64,000 nucleotides of DNA from Pomphorhynchus laevis (taxonomy: Eukaryota > Acanthocephala > Palaeacanthocephala > Echinorhynchida > Pomphorhynchidae): positions 106,211 to 170,210 of the forward strand of contig WNNJ02003085.1 of NCBI GenBank assembly GCA_012934845.2. Reading direction: 5' to 3'. Both the position numbers and the translations under genes were made by a program. The notes beneath the pieces are model-generated. The model did not search any database and was not told the DNA's origin. It saw nothing but the letters and a program-made list of their open reading frames with translations. Shown here piece after piece: positions 10,901-25,900 of the stretch (the stretch's first letter is position 1; each line of letters starts with the position of its first letter).

Positions 10901-13900
10901 AGGGTCTTTCTTAAAGTGTACACGAATAACAAAAATGATAGCACTGAAAAGAATTAGTTAATAAATACTTATTAAATAATTAAATGTTAATTATTTAATT
11001 AATAATTATATGAACTTATTTAATAAATCAAGGTGACTGAAGTTAACTTTACCTGTGATAAATGAAAGTCTCGCTTAAAATCTAAATATTTTGCGAAGAC
11101 GTTGTTGATATCGTCAACTAGACTAAGGATCAATGCTAAAAACAAAAGTCAAATCAGTTATCGCATTAAAATTATATATAGTAGTCAATGTAGCCAAGGA
11201 ATTAAAACGTTTGTGCAGGCATTTCTAGAGTGACGGCTATCAAAATACTACTACGATGCAAAAATGGTAGTAATCTGCTAAAATGTCTTTTACCCAGACA
11301 CTTAAAAGTGTTTGCTTTGCAAACAACGTTAAACTTTTAGGTTTTTGCTGACACTCAACGTCATTTTAAGGAAAAAATAACAGTATCGCCACTTATCCTT
11401 CGCCTAAAGCCTAATTCATTAATAGTATTCTTTAATATACTACTACACAGTCCATACTATTCGGTAAATTAAATGATTATATAAGATAATTGCCGAAAAT
11501 GTTCAAATTGCTATACTTTAATTAGCTGAAAAGGGATACACGCTTGCATGATGTACCTGAATTATAAGTGAATTTTTACATTGAAATCAGAAGATTGCCC
11601 ACACGTTATGTAAGCTATTTATTTAAATGATTTTGTATGTATACCTAATAGCTCATCATCAACCAATCCAACTATATCCAAAATTCTGGAATGCATTTCA
11701 ATGCAAATAGTGTACAATCGCTAAACACAAAATTCAATATTTAATATTAACAAAATAATAATTTCGTTAATAAAACAATTAATATGTAACAATTAGCGCC
11801 ATATTGACTCATATTGACTCGATTCTTAATACTATGGATTATTTAAAAACATTAAAAAGTAACATAAATATCCAAACAATATAGCAAATGTCAGAAGAAT
11901 GCTGGAAAACCTAGTCGAATCTATCAGCTAAAATATCGTATTTCAATCTTCTTCTTTTTCTTTAGCGTCTTTCACGTGCGTGGATGGGGTTCGCTGCTTT
12001 TGAGAGTTGCCTCGACTTGGCTCTATCGAGGGCGTCTTTGGTTTCCAGTCCAACAATTATCAAATCATGACGTATGACGTCCATCCACCGTAGTTTCGGC
12101 CTTCCTATCGGACGCTTTCCATTCACTGTCACGGCGATGGTTGGCGTTTGCTTTCGCGGATAACGTGGTCGTACCATTGTAGTCGCCTTTCGCGAATTTT
12201 CTCTATTATTGGCACTACGCCAAACTGGTTCCTTATTTCTTCGTTCCGAGCATGATCCTTAAAGGTATATCCTGCTGTCCACCGCAGCATCTTTGTCTCC
12301 ATTGCGGCAACATTGCGTTCTTCATATTTTGATATCGCACAACATTCAGCACATTAGAGGACCACGGGTCGTATTTCAATTTTGTAAATTTTCGACTTCA
12401 GTCAGTCTTTTATCTTTGGATCGCAGAGAATACCTGTAACTGACCTACACTTCATTCAGGTTGCATTTACTCGAGAAGAGACCGCTGCGTGTAGGTTACC
12501 ATCTGCCGCTATGGTAGAGCCAAGGTATTTCAACGCAGTTGTTCGGTTCAGTTTGTGACTTTTAAACTGTAATGGCTGATCATAATTCATATTTGTGGTC
12601 AGGTATTCCGTTTTACGCGCGTTCAGGCGTAGACCGAACTGCTTGAGTCGATTTCCCCAGCTGTTAATTTGTTGTTGGAGGTCATCTTTATCTACAGACG
12701 CAAACATGACGTCATCAGCATATAGAATCGTCCATGGAAACTGTCTGTTTAGATTGTTGGATATGGCATCTATAATGAGGATGAATAGCAACGGAGATAG
12801 CGCAGATCCTTGATAAACTCCAATGGTGGTAGGGAAGTAATCAGTATATCCCACTGTCGTACATACCTGGCTTGCTGATCCTTTGTATATTAGCTTGACC
12901 CACTCAACAATCTCTTCAGGGACTAAGTGGAATCTCAAAGCGTACCAAATAACTTCATGCGGGACCCGATCGAACGCCTTTTCAAGATCAAGGAACGCAC
13001 TGTATATAGTTTTTCGTTTTTCTCGATGTTTTTCAAGAAGGCGAAAGGCATGGATAGCATCGATGGTGTCACAGTTCTTGACAACCCACATTGGTTTGGG
13101 GATATCTTGACTATACTTCTTATTCTATCGTTTATCACCTGTTCCAAAATCTTGAAGTTGTGAAAAGAGACGAATCGGGCCGTAATTTGAACAGTCAGCG
13201 GGATTTACCTTCTGTTTCCATATACGTACGGTTGTGCTCCGTCTCCAATCAAGAGGTCTATCCTTTTCTTGGATTATTTGGTTGAAAAGCTGCACCAACA
13301 ACCTTGTTGAATCCTGTACACTTGATTTCCAGAATTCTGAAGTTACATTATCAGGCCCCGTAGCTTTTGCGTTTTTCATTTTATGTAGTGCACTTTCAAC
13401 CTCGATAGCTGCTATAGACCTAACTGGGCCTTCGTAATGACGTATTTCCTTTGATTAAATTTGATTATTTAGTATCTTATTCTAATACATTGTAGATTAT
13501 TTATTATCCATTCATAAAAATTTTCCGATAATGATTTTAAATTTATTTTTAATATTATTGTGTTGATTCATATATTTTACTATTTTCTGTTTGATGATAT
13601 TTTTACAGTGACCCAGTTTAAAATATGTATTTATAAAATAATTTAAATGATTTTGAAGAAAGCTAATATAATTACATATTTTGGCCATTCTTAAAATTTC
13701 ATTATTTAATGTATTATATTTTATATTATATGGTATGCATGAATGCTCATGCAAAAATATGTTTCTTGTAAATTTAAATATGTCATCTTTACGATATAAA
13801 TTAATAGTAGTTTTAGTTAATGTTAATTTAATGTTCATATCTAGACATACACTTTCTTGATCATTAATATTGGTTTTGTTAAGAATAAGGCTCTCTGGAT

Positions 13901-16900
13901 AAATTTGTTCACTAATTGAATAAAAATTATTAGAATTAAATATACATATATCATCAATGTATCGAAACATATATTTCATATATTTATATTGTTTAGATTT
14001 AGTTTTTACACAGTTATGAACAAATTCATATTCTATAAAGCTTAAAAACAAGTCAGCTATAATTGGGCTACTATTACCACCCATTGGAACACCTTTTACT
14101 TGTCTAAATATAGATGTCCCTACTTTTAAATAATTTTGATTTATCAAAATATTTAAGGATTCTATTAATTCAATTTTATCCATATATTTATATTTATTTG
14201 ATGGTTTAATTTTTGTTAGATAGGCGTTATAATTATTATAACATATATATGTATATCTTTTTCCGAATATAAGATTAATTAATTTTACTAACGCTTCTTT
14301 AATATCTACTTTTGGCATCATATAACGAATTGTAAATTTTATTGTTATTGTTATTATTTAATCTATATTTTAATAGCGTTTTCTTAATTCACCATTTTCA
14401 ATTAATTCTAGATTAATATTTATTCAAAAAACTAATATTTGAAGAAATTTATTTAAAAACAATTTTAGTAATTTTAGATATGTTTAAGGTGACTAGGAAC
14501 CTTATTATTTTTCTTATTTTGAGAGCTTGCAGTTATAAGATTATAAACATTGCGTAATACTTAAATGTAGCCTCTAATGTAATACGGTTTAAAAACAAGT
14601 TTAATAATATGTAATGATATTGGCTTTCTTCAAAATCATTTAAATAATTTAATAGATACATATTTTAAACTAGGTTACTATAAAAATAACATCAAGCAGA
14701 AAATAGTAAAATATATAAATCAACACAAAAGTAGTAAAAATAAATTTAAACTCTTAAGTGGAAAAGTTTTATAAATGAATATTCACATGTATACTTGAAT
14801 TTTGGTTCATGAATGTCATTAACTAATGTACTGAGAAAAAGTACTTAATTATATTATACTAACATTATTAAATAACTGGTAATACCATTGTTACATACTT
14901 AAAATCCAGTTATTGCTAACCAGATTAGTTGGCTGCGTTAAAATCGAATAATTAAAAAAATCTGATGTAAAATTTTAACTGTATTACGATCGCCTTTCAT
15001 TTAAATTTCAGAGCAAACGCTTTAAATAAGTTATTAAATCGTTAAATGTATCTTTTAATAATTTATATCACACAATCTGTTGAGACTATTACTATTTTGT
15101 TTATTAAGCAGGCTATCCCTGTAACTATATATTTCCATGATAATATTAAATTTAAAATTTAACATGTAAAAGTAAAAAAATACATAAATTCGTATTTAGG
15201 GTTATCATAATCGTAATATTAAAGTATCGTAATTTTTAGTTTTTTTTTTCCAGAAGTCTGGAAAATAACAACATAACTAATTTTCAAGCAGTATTTTTCT
15301 TCGAAAAAGAACACGGTTGTACCACAAGGAGTGTTTGCATACTTTATAAAAAACGTAGTTTTGCTGTGTTAATCTATATCCTTAAAAGTACATGTTTTAT
15401 CTTTCAAAATACAATTCGTACCATTTATATATTCAGTTCATTTTGACCTTTTAAAGAGTTTTATTCGAAATTAAGTGTTCAATTTTTAAACGTTTGGCTT
15501 TAATCTTATGGCATTTCACCAAAAATTGTATACTACAATTATAATAATCTATTTATCTGTGAAAATACAAATTATTAGTTGTGAAAGTAAATCTTTTAAA
15601 GCTGGAACAGTCAGTAAGATTGGATATATTTTTAAAAATGACGTCATCACTTGTAAAGTATGTTTTAAATGACGTCATCCCCTGTTTTAGCATCACTGCT
15701 AAATAAAACATTATACTCAACACATCAATAATTTATGGTATACTATAAAAGTAAAATTAAAAAATAGTAAAATATATAAATCCAAAAAATATTAAAAATA
15801 AATTCAAACAATTAAGCGGAACATTTTATAGATAAATAGTAAATAATGTACATGATAATCAAATTTCATCAAAGGAAATACGTCGTGAGCATATATTTGG
15901 CCCCAACGATGTTATGTTGGTTCGAGGAATGAGGTTCGAAACCTGATAACATAACAGTTCCTCCTGATGACCCATAATATTAATTCTAATGCATCGCGTA
16001 TTATTTATTAGTCAATTCGTAAAAATTGGATTTTATTTTAAATTTTTATTTAAAATTTTAACTCGATAAAAGCCTAAATTATATAAAATTCTATATAATA
16101 ATTATTTATAATTATTTATCTTTATTTTTAATTTATCTAAAATATAAAATGCGTAAACACAGTTAGCTACTCGGATTTCTTCAATTATAAAACTAGATAT
16201 ATTATGTAGTGGTCAGTGAAGCCTGTGGTCTAGAAATAAATAAAATACCTTCTTTCATAGGAGTGGGTTCCGCTGCGATGTATCTCTTGCAAAACCCATT
16301 AGATAAAAATAAATGCCAGTTAAGCTACCTAAATGTTTTACACAAAACGATTCGTGAAGTAAAGTACACCAGATTAGATGTTGTTGGTCTTCAGTATATA
16401 TGTCATACACGAAAAACAATTTATCGAATCATATGTAACGTAAAGGCAGATAAGATCAAAATCCATGTCGATTTGTAAAGCAATAACTCAATGAGTAATT
16501 GATTTACATTGTTAGTTATTGTTTTATTGTACTTTATAAAGTACAATAAAAAAACTGATGCTTATACTTATACTTTTTAAAGTTGGAATTTTGGAGCAGG
16601 ATCAATGAACACTAATTTATTCGAATATTTCGCTAGCTGCTACTAGCATCATCAGAAACAAAACGTACAATTTGTTCATCAAATTGATGGACAAATTAAT
16701 ACAATGATACATTTCGATGAATAAATTGTATTGTTTCTGATGATGCTAGAAACATATCACAAATAATAAAGACAAAAGTGGTTATAAATCTTTCTCCAAA
16801 ATTTCAAACACAAAGTACATATGCAATACACTAAAGCATGCTTTAAATTATCTTATCAAAACCGAGTGCAATACGTACATCCATCAGATCAAGGTCATTT

Positions 16901-19900
16901 TTACGATTTGATAAATAAACAAGTTTGGAATGTGAAGTATTATCGTCATCAGCATTTGCGACTACGGTGGTGTATTGTTGATCTTTCTGGCTTCCTTCAT
17001 GTTGTCCAACCTTTGCTGCTGCATTGGTGTCAACGAATGTAAAGCTTTCTATTATTTCATCGAATATTCTAACATGTTCGCAAACAATGCTGATCTCAGA
17101 TTTTAGCTTTGTCACTTGCATTTGAGTTAGAAATGTTTTTGCGTGCATAACACTTCGATCGCTTGAGTGCCTGACGGTCTGATCATTCGAAGGCAACGGA
17201 ATTTCCGAAAAAGTAGATCCCTGGATAAACAAAAAAGAGTAAAGCGAAACATGCATTGTCATTTTAAAAAAGTAAATGTAATGATGTGGTATTAAAAGTT
17301 AATACCACATTTAATTCACTAATTGTCACGCAAGCAGTGAACAAATGAACAAACTTGTAAAATTTAATCTCGTATTATAATTTAATGTAATTAAATAGAT
17401 AGTTTTACAAAAACAAAGAAGAAAATAGTTTTCCTTTGAAAAAATTCAATACTTCGATAACCTTTGCTATCATCATCAAGATTACCAAAAAAATGTTCAC
17501 AAAATTTCGATTTTTATATTTATGCAAAAATACAAGTATTTATGTGCCTCGCATTTCTACTTAAAAAGGAAAAGAAAATACCGAAAAACAACACAAAATT
17601 GAACAGCACACATTTTTAAACAAACAAACAAAAAAGAAAAAGACAAAATCATAAAACAAAATAACAGCAAAACCATAAAACAAGTGATAAAAACATACGA
17701 ATTGAATAATTAAAATAATATTATAATAAAGTTATTAATTATAATTTAATCTAAACCAAAACAAAATCTTAGAACAATGAAAAAACAAACGAATGAAAAT
17801 AATTTAATCTTAGAAAAATAAATTATAAATTAATTTAAGGTTGAATTGAAATTAGATTTATTATTAAACGTTAAATTTGGTTCTATTTTTGGATAAAATA
17901 TGTTTCTTGAATAATGCAAGATAACAAGTTACTTTTAAATGATAATGTATGTTTTTATCACTTTTATATGATTTTGTTTTATGATTTTGTATTTTGTTTT
18001 TTCTTTTTTGTTTGTTTTAAAATACGTGTTGTTCAATTTTGTGTTGTATGCATGTTTTGTTTTTTCGGTATTTTCTTTTTATTTTTCAGTAGAAATGGGA
18101 GGGGCACATCAATGCATCATGAATTTTTGCATAAATGTTAATTATCAAAATTTTGTAAACATTTTAATTTTCATCCTGATAATCATAACAGGAGCTATAA
18201 AATATTGTACTTTTAAATAAAGGGAAATATTTTCTTCTTCGTTCCTCTAAAACTATATGATCAAAATGTAAGGAGAGATTATGGATTTAGTCTGTACTAA
18301 TATAATTAATATAATTAAATCTCGCATAACACATCGTCATTTATGTCTAGCGCAGAGTCAGATTGGCAAAACACAGTCATTTTTTAAAATATTTATGCGA
18401 GTCTTTTACAAAATAACGTTTGCAACAAAAAATATATCTCATGCAAAAGTAAAAAACAGTCACTAATTGTTTTGCAAAGTTAAATGTGAAGAGTAAAAGT
18501 CACTAATTGTATGGTGTCGTTAAATTTGCACTCAAATTTAAGGAGAATAACTTCATCATTACACGATGAGCTCAACAACATACATCTTGTTGTATACCCG
18601 AGGTATAAGTTAAAAACACAAGTAGGTCATTAAAATAGTTTAGATGTGAGCATAACAATTATATTTGTATTAAACAAGTAAATCAAATATTGGTTAGTAA
18701 AATTTAAATTTATAATAACCTTCATAAGATTAGATGCTTTTGTCTTGATTGATTCGAACAATGACTATAATGAATATGAAAATATATCAAAGTATTAAAA
18801 ATCTTATCACAGTAATACCTTTGAATTATGTTGGGACGACAATAATGACGAATTCTGAGTAGCATGATCTCTTGAGACCTAATATCGTACGTAGACACTT
18901 AACGTTTAAACATTGTTTTATAAAATGCACATTCTATCTACTTGTTGTTGAGTTGCTTCAACTGGAATCATCGACATTGAAGAATTTAAATCAGGAAAAG
19001 TGACGTTTTTGGAAACCAATTCAGAATAGAGATCTTTTACAGGTTTGAATTGTTTCTCATTGCGAAATACAAAAGCCCAACACTGTAAGTCGAGGATGAA
19101 GAATAAAATAAAACAAACTCAAAATAACAATTTGACATCAATAAATGGTTACTTAGAGTATACCTGGATCATACCTAGAATCGCTGTTGCAAATCAGCCG
19201 GCATGTTATTGTTGTCATTGTTACTGTTTTTCTCGGTTATATTAAGCAATACGTCATCAGATGCGTTCTCTTCAATGTTGTGGTTTGTAAGTAGAAGTCG
19301 AAGTTCTCTTAGAAATGCTCGATTCGGAAGCTCTAAATGGAATTTACGGCCACAATTTTTTACCAAGGCTTCAATTATCTAAAGAGTCAATGCATACACA
19401 AGATGGCTTATTAGTATATTTGTAATTAGGTTTATCAAATTAATACGTTTATACTAGTCGGACAAATTATTATAATATTTTTGTACATAAATATTTATAT
19501 AAAAAATAAATAAATTACTATTTATGTAAATAATAATTTATTAAATAAATTATAATAAATAATAATAAATTATATTAATTCATAAATAATTTATTTATGA
19601 AAATAAATAAATTATTTATTTACATAAATATTATATTTTGTAAATTTGAATGGGATAGTGTACTTGAAAATGCATTTGTTTAAGGAATCTGTACTATTAA
19701 ATAAATCATGACAGTAATTAAAGAAAGAATGAATAAACGTTTAAATCTAATATTTTGGATACACTGAAGGATATGTTGATTGCAAGTAACACCTACAAAC
19801 GAGTATTGAAACAGTATGTTTTTAGAACTGAAACGGTCATTGAAAATTCAAAGCAAACAAATTGCTCATTTTGTTTTTCCTTAAAATTGTGTAAAAGTTA

Positions 19901-22900
19901 ATTATCAATTTAATTAATTACAAAAAAATCGATTTAAGTTTCGTTTTCAGTGAGTTTTCTGACGATAAAGGCAGAATCTAGCAAACTATAAAATAATAAG
20001 TTGTCTTTATATATATTTTGCCGTATTATAACTTTTCAAATACTATTAATAAACAGCACTGGTAGTACAATCATTATTACACTATCAATAAATTTTAATT
20101 ATTAAATTAAAATATACTTTAATTATTTTAATAGATTTAAGACAACAATTTCAAGTTTTAACTCACAAAGAACAAAAATATTATACATTGTTGACACCGA
20201 TAATTTGTGAATAAAAGTCATCACATTGCAGAGGTTGTAGAAAGATAATCATGAGTAATTGTAAATATTAAAACAAATGATATTTTTTCAAATTTTAAAA
20301 CCATCTTTGTATTGAAACGTCATTATTAAAAGTGTTCGCTCAGTGAATGAGAATTGTCAGGAAAGAATGGTGATAACTTTGATGTGATAAGGAGATCATT
20401 GAATTTTGTGCATTTTTCATTTTGAATATTTGACAAATACATCAAATATTTATAAAATCTAACAATATTCGTTTTACTCTTTTAATTTACTTTTATTTAT
20501 TTAAATGAGAGTAACATATTGTATTTTGAATTAAAAAAATTAAATCTTGAATTTTGAATGAACGCTTTTATATATTCTAAGAGGTCATTATAAATATATA
20601 TAGGGTTTGTATTTTTACACTTTTACAGATGGTAAAAGATTTCATAAAAAATCTTGGTAAATCGCAATTAGGATCTCTCATGCATGAGATGTTTTCTTAT
20701 GTTGGAATAATTGGATAAACCGAGATTTGGATTTTATCCCATGTAATTGGATTAGATAAACATGTAAATATATTTGTTAAAAAGCACAAAATTCAAAGAT
20801 ACACTTGCTTATATAACCAAGAATAAAATATGCTGCTTATTAAAGTAGAGTACTTTGAACAATTAAAACGAATATTATTGAATTTAATAAACAGGTAAAT
20901 ATATTTGTTGAAAATATTCGATATTCAAGATGTCCTTGTTCATATAATCAAGAATAAAATATGTTACATATTAAAGTAAATAAAAAGGCATTGAACAATT
21001 AAAACGGATATTATTGAATTTAATAAACAGGTAAATATATTTGTTGAAAATATTCGATATTCAAGATGTCCTTGTTCATATAATCAAGAATAAAATATGT
21101 TACATATTAAAGTAAATAAAAAGGCATTGAACAATTAAAACGGATATTATTGAATTTAATAAACAGGTAAATATATTTGTTGAAAATATTCGATATTCAA
21201 GATGTCCTTGTTCATATAATCAAGAATAAAATATGTTACATATTAAAGTAAATAAAAAGGCATTGAACAATTAAAACGGATATTATTGAATTTAATAAAC
21301 AGGTAAATATATTTGTTGAAAATATTCGATATTCAAGATGTCCTTGTTCATATAATCAAGAATAAAATATGTTACATATTAAAGTAAATAAAAAGGCATT
21401 GAACAATTAAAACGGATATTATTGAATTTAATAAACAGGTAAATATATTTGTTGAAAATATTCGATATTCAAGATGTCCTTGTTCATATAATCAAGAATA
21501 AAATATGTTACATATTAAAGTAAATAAAAAGGCATTGAACAATTAAAACGGATATTATTGAATTTAATAAACAGGTAAATATATTTGTTGAAAATATTCG
21601 ATATTCAAGATGTCCTTGTTCATATAATCAAGAATAAAATATGTTACATATTAAAGTAAATAAAAAGGCATTGAACAATTAAAACGAATATTATTAAATT
21701 TAATAAAACAGTAAATAAATTAATGTGAAATATTATAAAATCAAGTAACGTACAGAAACAGTCATGGAAACAGTAGTCCAGTTCTGTTTATTCTGAAGTT
21801 GTTTGCGTATTGATCTAATCGCATCCCTAGGTCTACATAATCAATAAATTACGATGTTAATTAAGTAATGCAGTCTTTGTTGACTAATATAGCAAATAAA
21901 TTAAAAGCAAATATCAAAAAATTGCATTATAGTCAAATTGATAATGCCCTTCGCATGTAGATATGGTGCTAATCAATGATAACAAAAAATAAGTAAATTA
22001 TCGGCTTTTTATAGAAAAAGAGCAAACAAATTGGCTAAGTAAGTAATAAACGACTTTAATTTGAACTAGATATTCATTTTGTTAATTATAAAAAAGCTAA
22101 TAACTTTGCTGTGATGTTTGCAATATTCTTTGGTAGTTTTTTCCAACTTTTTCACGTTCAGATGTAAGCAGATTTCGAGTATAATATTATTATTGCAGAA
22201 ACAATGATGATACTGAAATATATGATAGTCAAGTCTTTACACAACATCATTGTGCCGACCTTATTACCTAAACGGAAATTATTCATAACAAGCACACAAA
22301 TATGGTGATAATATTTGTATAAATATTCTATTTATGCATATAAATAATTTATTAACTTATTTTTTATAAATAACTATTTTATTACTAATAAATAAACGAT
22401 GTAAATTATGTATACCTATGCATGTAAGCCTTCATGCCAATTTCATAAACAAATTATTATCACAATAAACTTACATTATATATATATTATTTGACAAGAT
22501 GGCATATATAATACATATAATAATTGCATGCGTTCATATATTAAAGTGATCTGTGAAATGCAAGGATTCTATACTGCCCTGTGTTTCAATCGTATAGATG
22601 CCCGAAAACTAGTGTAGGAATATCGTCACTAAACAATTGCAGCACGACCAAACCACTAACATCATCCTGCGCAGACGTTAGTACTCAGTGGATCGTCAGG
22701 GAGTATGCACTGAGCACTAACGTTTAAACATGAAGTAATACTTGGATGGTCTCTATAGAATCAAGCTAATCGATGAAAAATTGCACGAAACTTTCCTGCT
22801 AATTTATAGACTCCTTACAAGTCTAACACTTTTCTAAATAGATTTCCGCGTCAGTTCATTTAATCTGTGAAATGCAAGAATGTATACTGCTCTATGCTTC

Positions 22901-25900
22901 AATTCTAAGCATGTGCCAGACACATGTTTATGATTGAAGCATGGTACAGTATAACATTCCTGCATTGCACATATTAAATGACCTGATGTGGAAATCTGAT
23001 TAAACTGATTGCAATAAAACAATCACACAATGATGAGGAATCACCTTGTGCAATCTAGCATCAAAAAGGTTAGATATAATGAAATATATCTCAAAACATA
23101 ATCAGCACTGACTGAATGATTCCCTGATCAGATCAGTAATATATAAACATTGTTTTGTGGCGATATTATTTAACAATTGAACTTAAGCTACAGATCACTG
23201 ACGATAAGTCAAAAAGATATTCCCGACAATTAATCAATATGAGCAGTGGTCAATTGTTTGAATTTTTATTTTACTCGGCATATCCTCTTTAAATTATACT
23301 TCCTTCAAAGCAAGTATAATTAAGCAATACTGCTAAAATATGGATTAATTCCCAACCTTAGGTATAACATTATAGTTTTACGTCAACTGGAGTCTAAAAG
23401 ACGCGTGTTGGTATTTCATAAAAAGTGTTGCTAAATATCTTACGAACCATACTCTCCAAAACGGATGCATACAAACTATAATTAATAAACACGTTATACA
23501 AATAATTGTGGGTTGTGGTATAGCACCTAATGCTAGCATAGAGTACAAATTGCAGAAATACTATCAGTTCACAAGCCATATGCACACAATGTGGTTGATG
23601 AACCTTATGAGGGTTTAATCGGGAATTTGGATTCTAAAATTTCAGGTTTACTGCATATTATGAAGTTATTCACGTACCTGTTCCTATCATATGAAGAAAA
23701 AGGGATAATTGTTTCTGATTCTTTACACGTGAAGTGTAGTTTTAAAAGAGTGCATCCAGAATTTTAACTTCGACAACCATATACAATTTGGTTGAACTAT
23801 TCGTTTTTGATATTTTATGTAATAGAATTCGACGATTGAATGCTAAAGCCTATAATCGCACAGTAATTGAACTCATATACTTGTTCGACAAATATAGAAA
23901 GAATTACTTTCCGCTTTTCTATATTGTTGTAATGAGTAAATCAAAACTCACAAAATTTCATACTCTTAATTGGTTTTCAGTTCTTACTTGGTTTTCGTAA
24001 ATTCAGTTGGTTCCTCCAACAAAACCAACTGAATTGACATTATTTTGCAAGTATGAAAATAAGAGTGATGATCAGCAATCAGTTTGACCAATTGGTGATC
24101 ATAATATATTTGGAAATATTAAGCACTGATACAATAAACTAAACAAATATATGCTGTAAATGTATTCTTAATAATACGTTAATAACTACCCCTGCACATT
24201 TGCATTTACCAAATCGCAAACAGACATAATCATCTCCCAATTTTCTTCTCCAGTATCCAATGGCTTAAGAGCGCGTTCTGAAAATTATACAAAAATCAAT
24301 GCTATAGCAGCTTTGAAATTTTGAACGTTTTAATTATTAAAAACATCTCTGGAAAATAACAATTATTTTAATTACCGAATTTTACAATGTGGTCATTGTT
24401 CAAAAATAATAATATTCAGTCTGCCTGTAACCTAACCGCAATTCACATGGCTATGAAAACTTAAATGAAAACTCTATAAAAATGTGTATTCTATAAATAT
24501 CAATGGACACTCCATAACAAACAAAGGTGCCTAGAAAAGCAGTGCTTGCCATCGCGGGACTTGTTGTAAACAAAGTAGTATTTTCTTAGCTAAGAAAAAA
24601 TCGATTACATATTTTAAGATCTGCATCCCGTTTCGATTCAAAACTCCCTCATCTCCATCTACGATAAAGAACTTTAGCGTAAAATCCGCGACCATCTCTG
24701 TAGGCATAATTTAATCTCACTAGATTTTCATGGGTTAGTAAAAGGTCGCTCGGTTCATTCATCAATAGATTAAGTACATGAGTTTCGTCAATAAAACAGT
24801 CATCAGCTTGCTGTGGCTGCTTTTCTTGACTTTTCCGCCGCATTTAACCGCATCTCCATTCATTTTGTTATCTATTCTCTCAGGTCCCTCGGGTTGCCTG
24901 CGATAATTATTAACAGGGTTAATATATTGTTGTATGCCAAGCGTTTCTTCTATAAAGACGACCCTGATGCACGTTAGCTCTACCGATTGCAGGTGTACCT
25001 CCAGGCTCCCCACTCTCCCCTATCTTATTTCTCGCAGCTTCCATTGTTCTATTCAAACATTTTAAACGTGATAAACATCTAGTGGTATACGCTGATGATA
25101 CTATAGTCATGTTTTCGGGACGCATGTGCAAAGTTGTAGTCTATGACATCAGGAAATTCCTTTTAAGATTAAAATATCAGCTGCCTTATTCCGAAATGCT
25201 TATCAATTCATCAAAATCGAAGGTGATTATTTTTTCTGATGCCCCTGCGACCAAGAAAAAGCTTCAGAGGCTAGCAATCTCAGGTCTCACTTCCATTATG
25301 AATAATCAACCACTCCCAGTCTTTACATGTCGAGTAAGATACCTGGGGTTTACCATTAAGGTTATATAAACGGGTGAATCAAAATTAAATGTGTTCAAAA
25401 GTGTCATGAATAGACGGAGCGCTTAGGTACGTCTCTGGTGCACCAGAGCAATCTCGGAATTAATCTTCTTTTATGGAAAACGTCCCCCAAAGCAAATACT
25501 AAGATTTCTAAAGCTCATCACGACGAGACTACCGTCCATTGTACACTTCGCTTGGGCTCTCAGGTGTGTGAGAGATACCCTGAATAGTTTAATCGGAAAG
25601 CGGTGGGTTGGTGTATGCTGGTGGTCTCAGATCCCACTAATATGCTGTGTACCTGATGATTATTGCTGCTGAAGATAAAATATCGAACTTCACTGTTCTG
25701 TAATTTTACTTTTTGTTTTCTTTTTAGCCTGATGGTTAGTTTTTATAAGAAATTCTTTATTATTTACATGTAACTTGAATTTTGAAAAAATTCAAGTTAC
25801 AAGTAAAATATACAAAATATATATTTTATATATTAATATAAAATATTAATATATTTATATATTAATATATATAAAATAAGCAATTGTACTATTTAAATTG

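Noticed and set aside
16209-16478. 89-codon ORF as a host gene
   Set aside because: No recognisable domain, AT-rich codon use like its surroundings, and it overlaps intron sequence of the minus-strand gene.
17914-18220. Phe-rich ORFs as small membrane proteins
   Set aside because: They lie in an arm of the 17.4-18.2 kb inverted repeat and are low-complexity T-rich translations.
20756-21715. CRISPR-like array
   Set aside because: Units are contiguous 136-bp tandem repeats with no spacers, in a eukaryotic intron.
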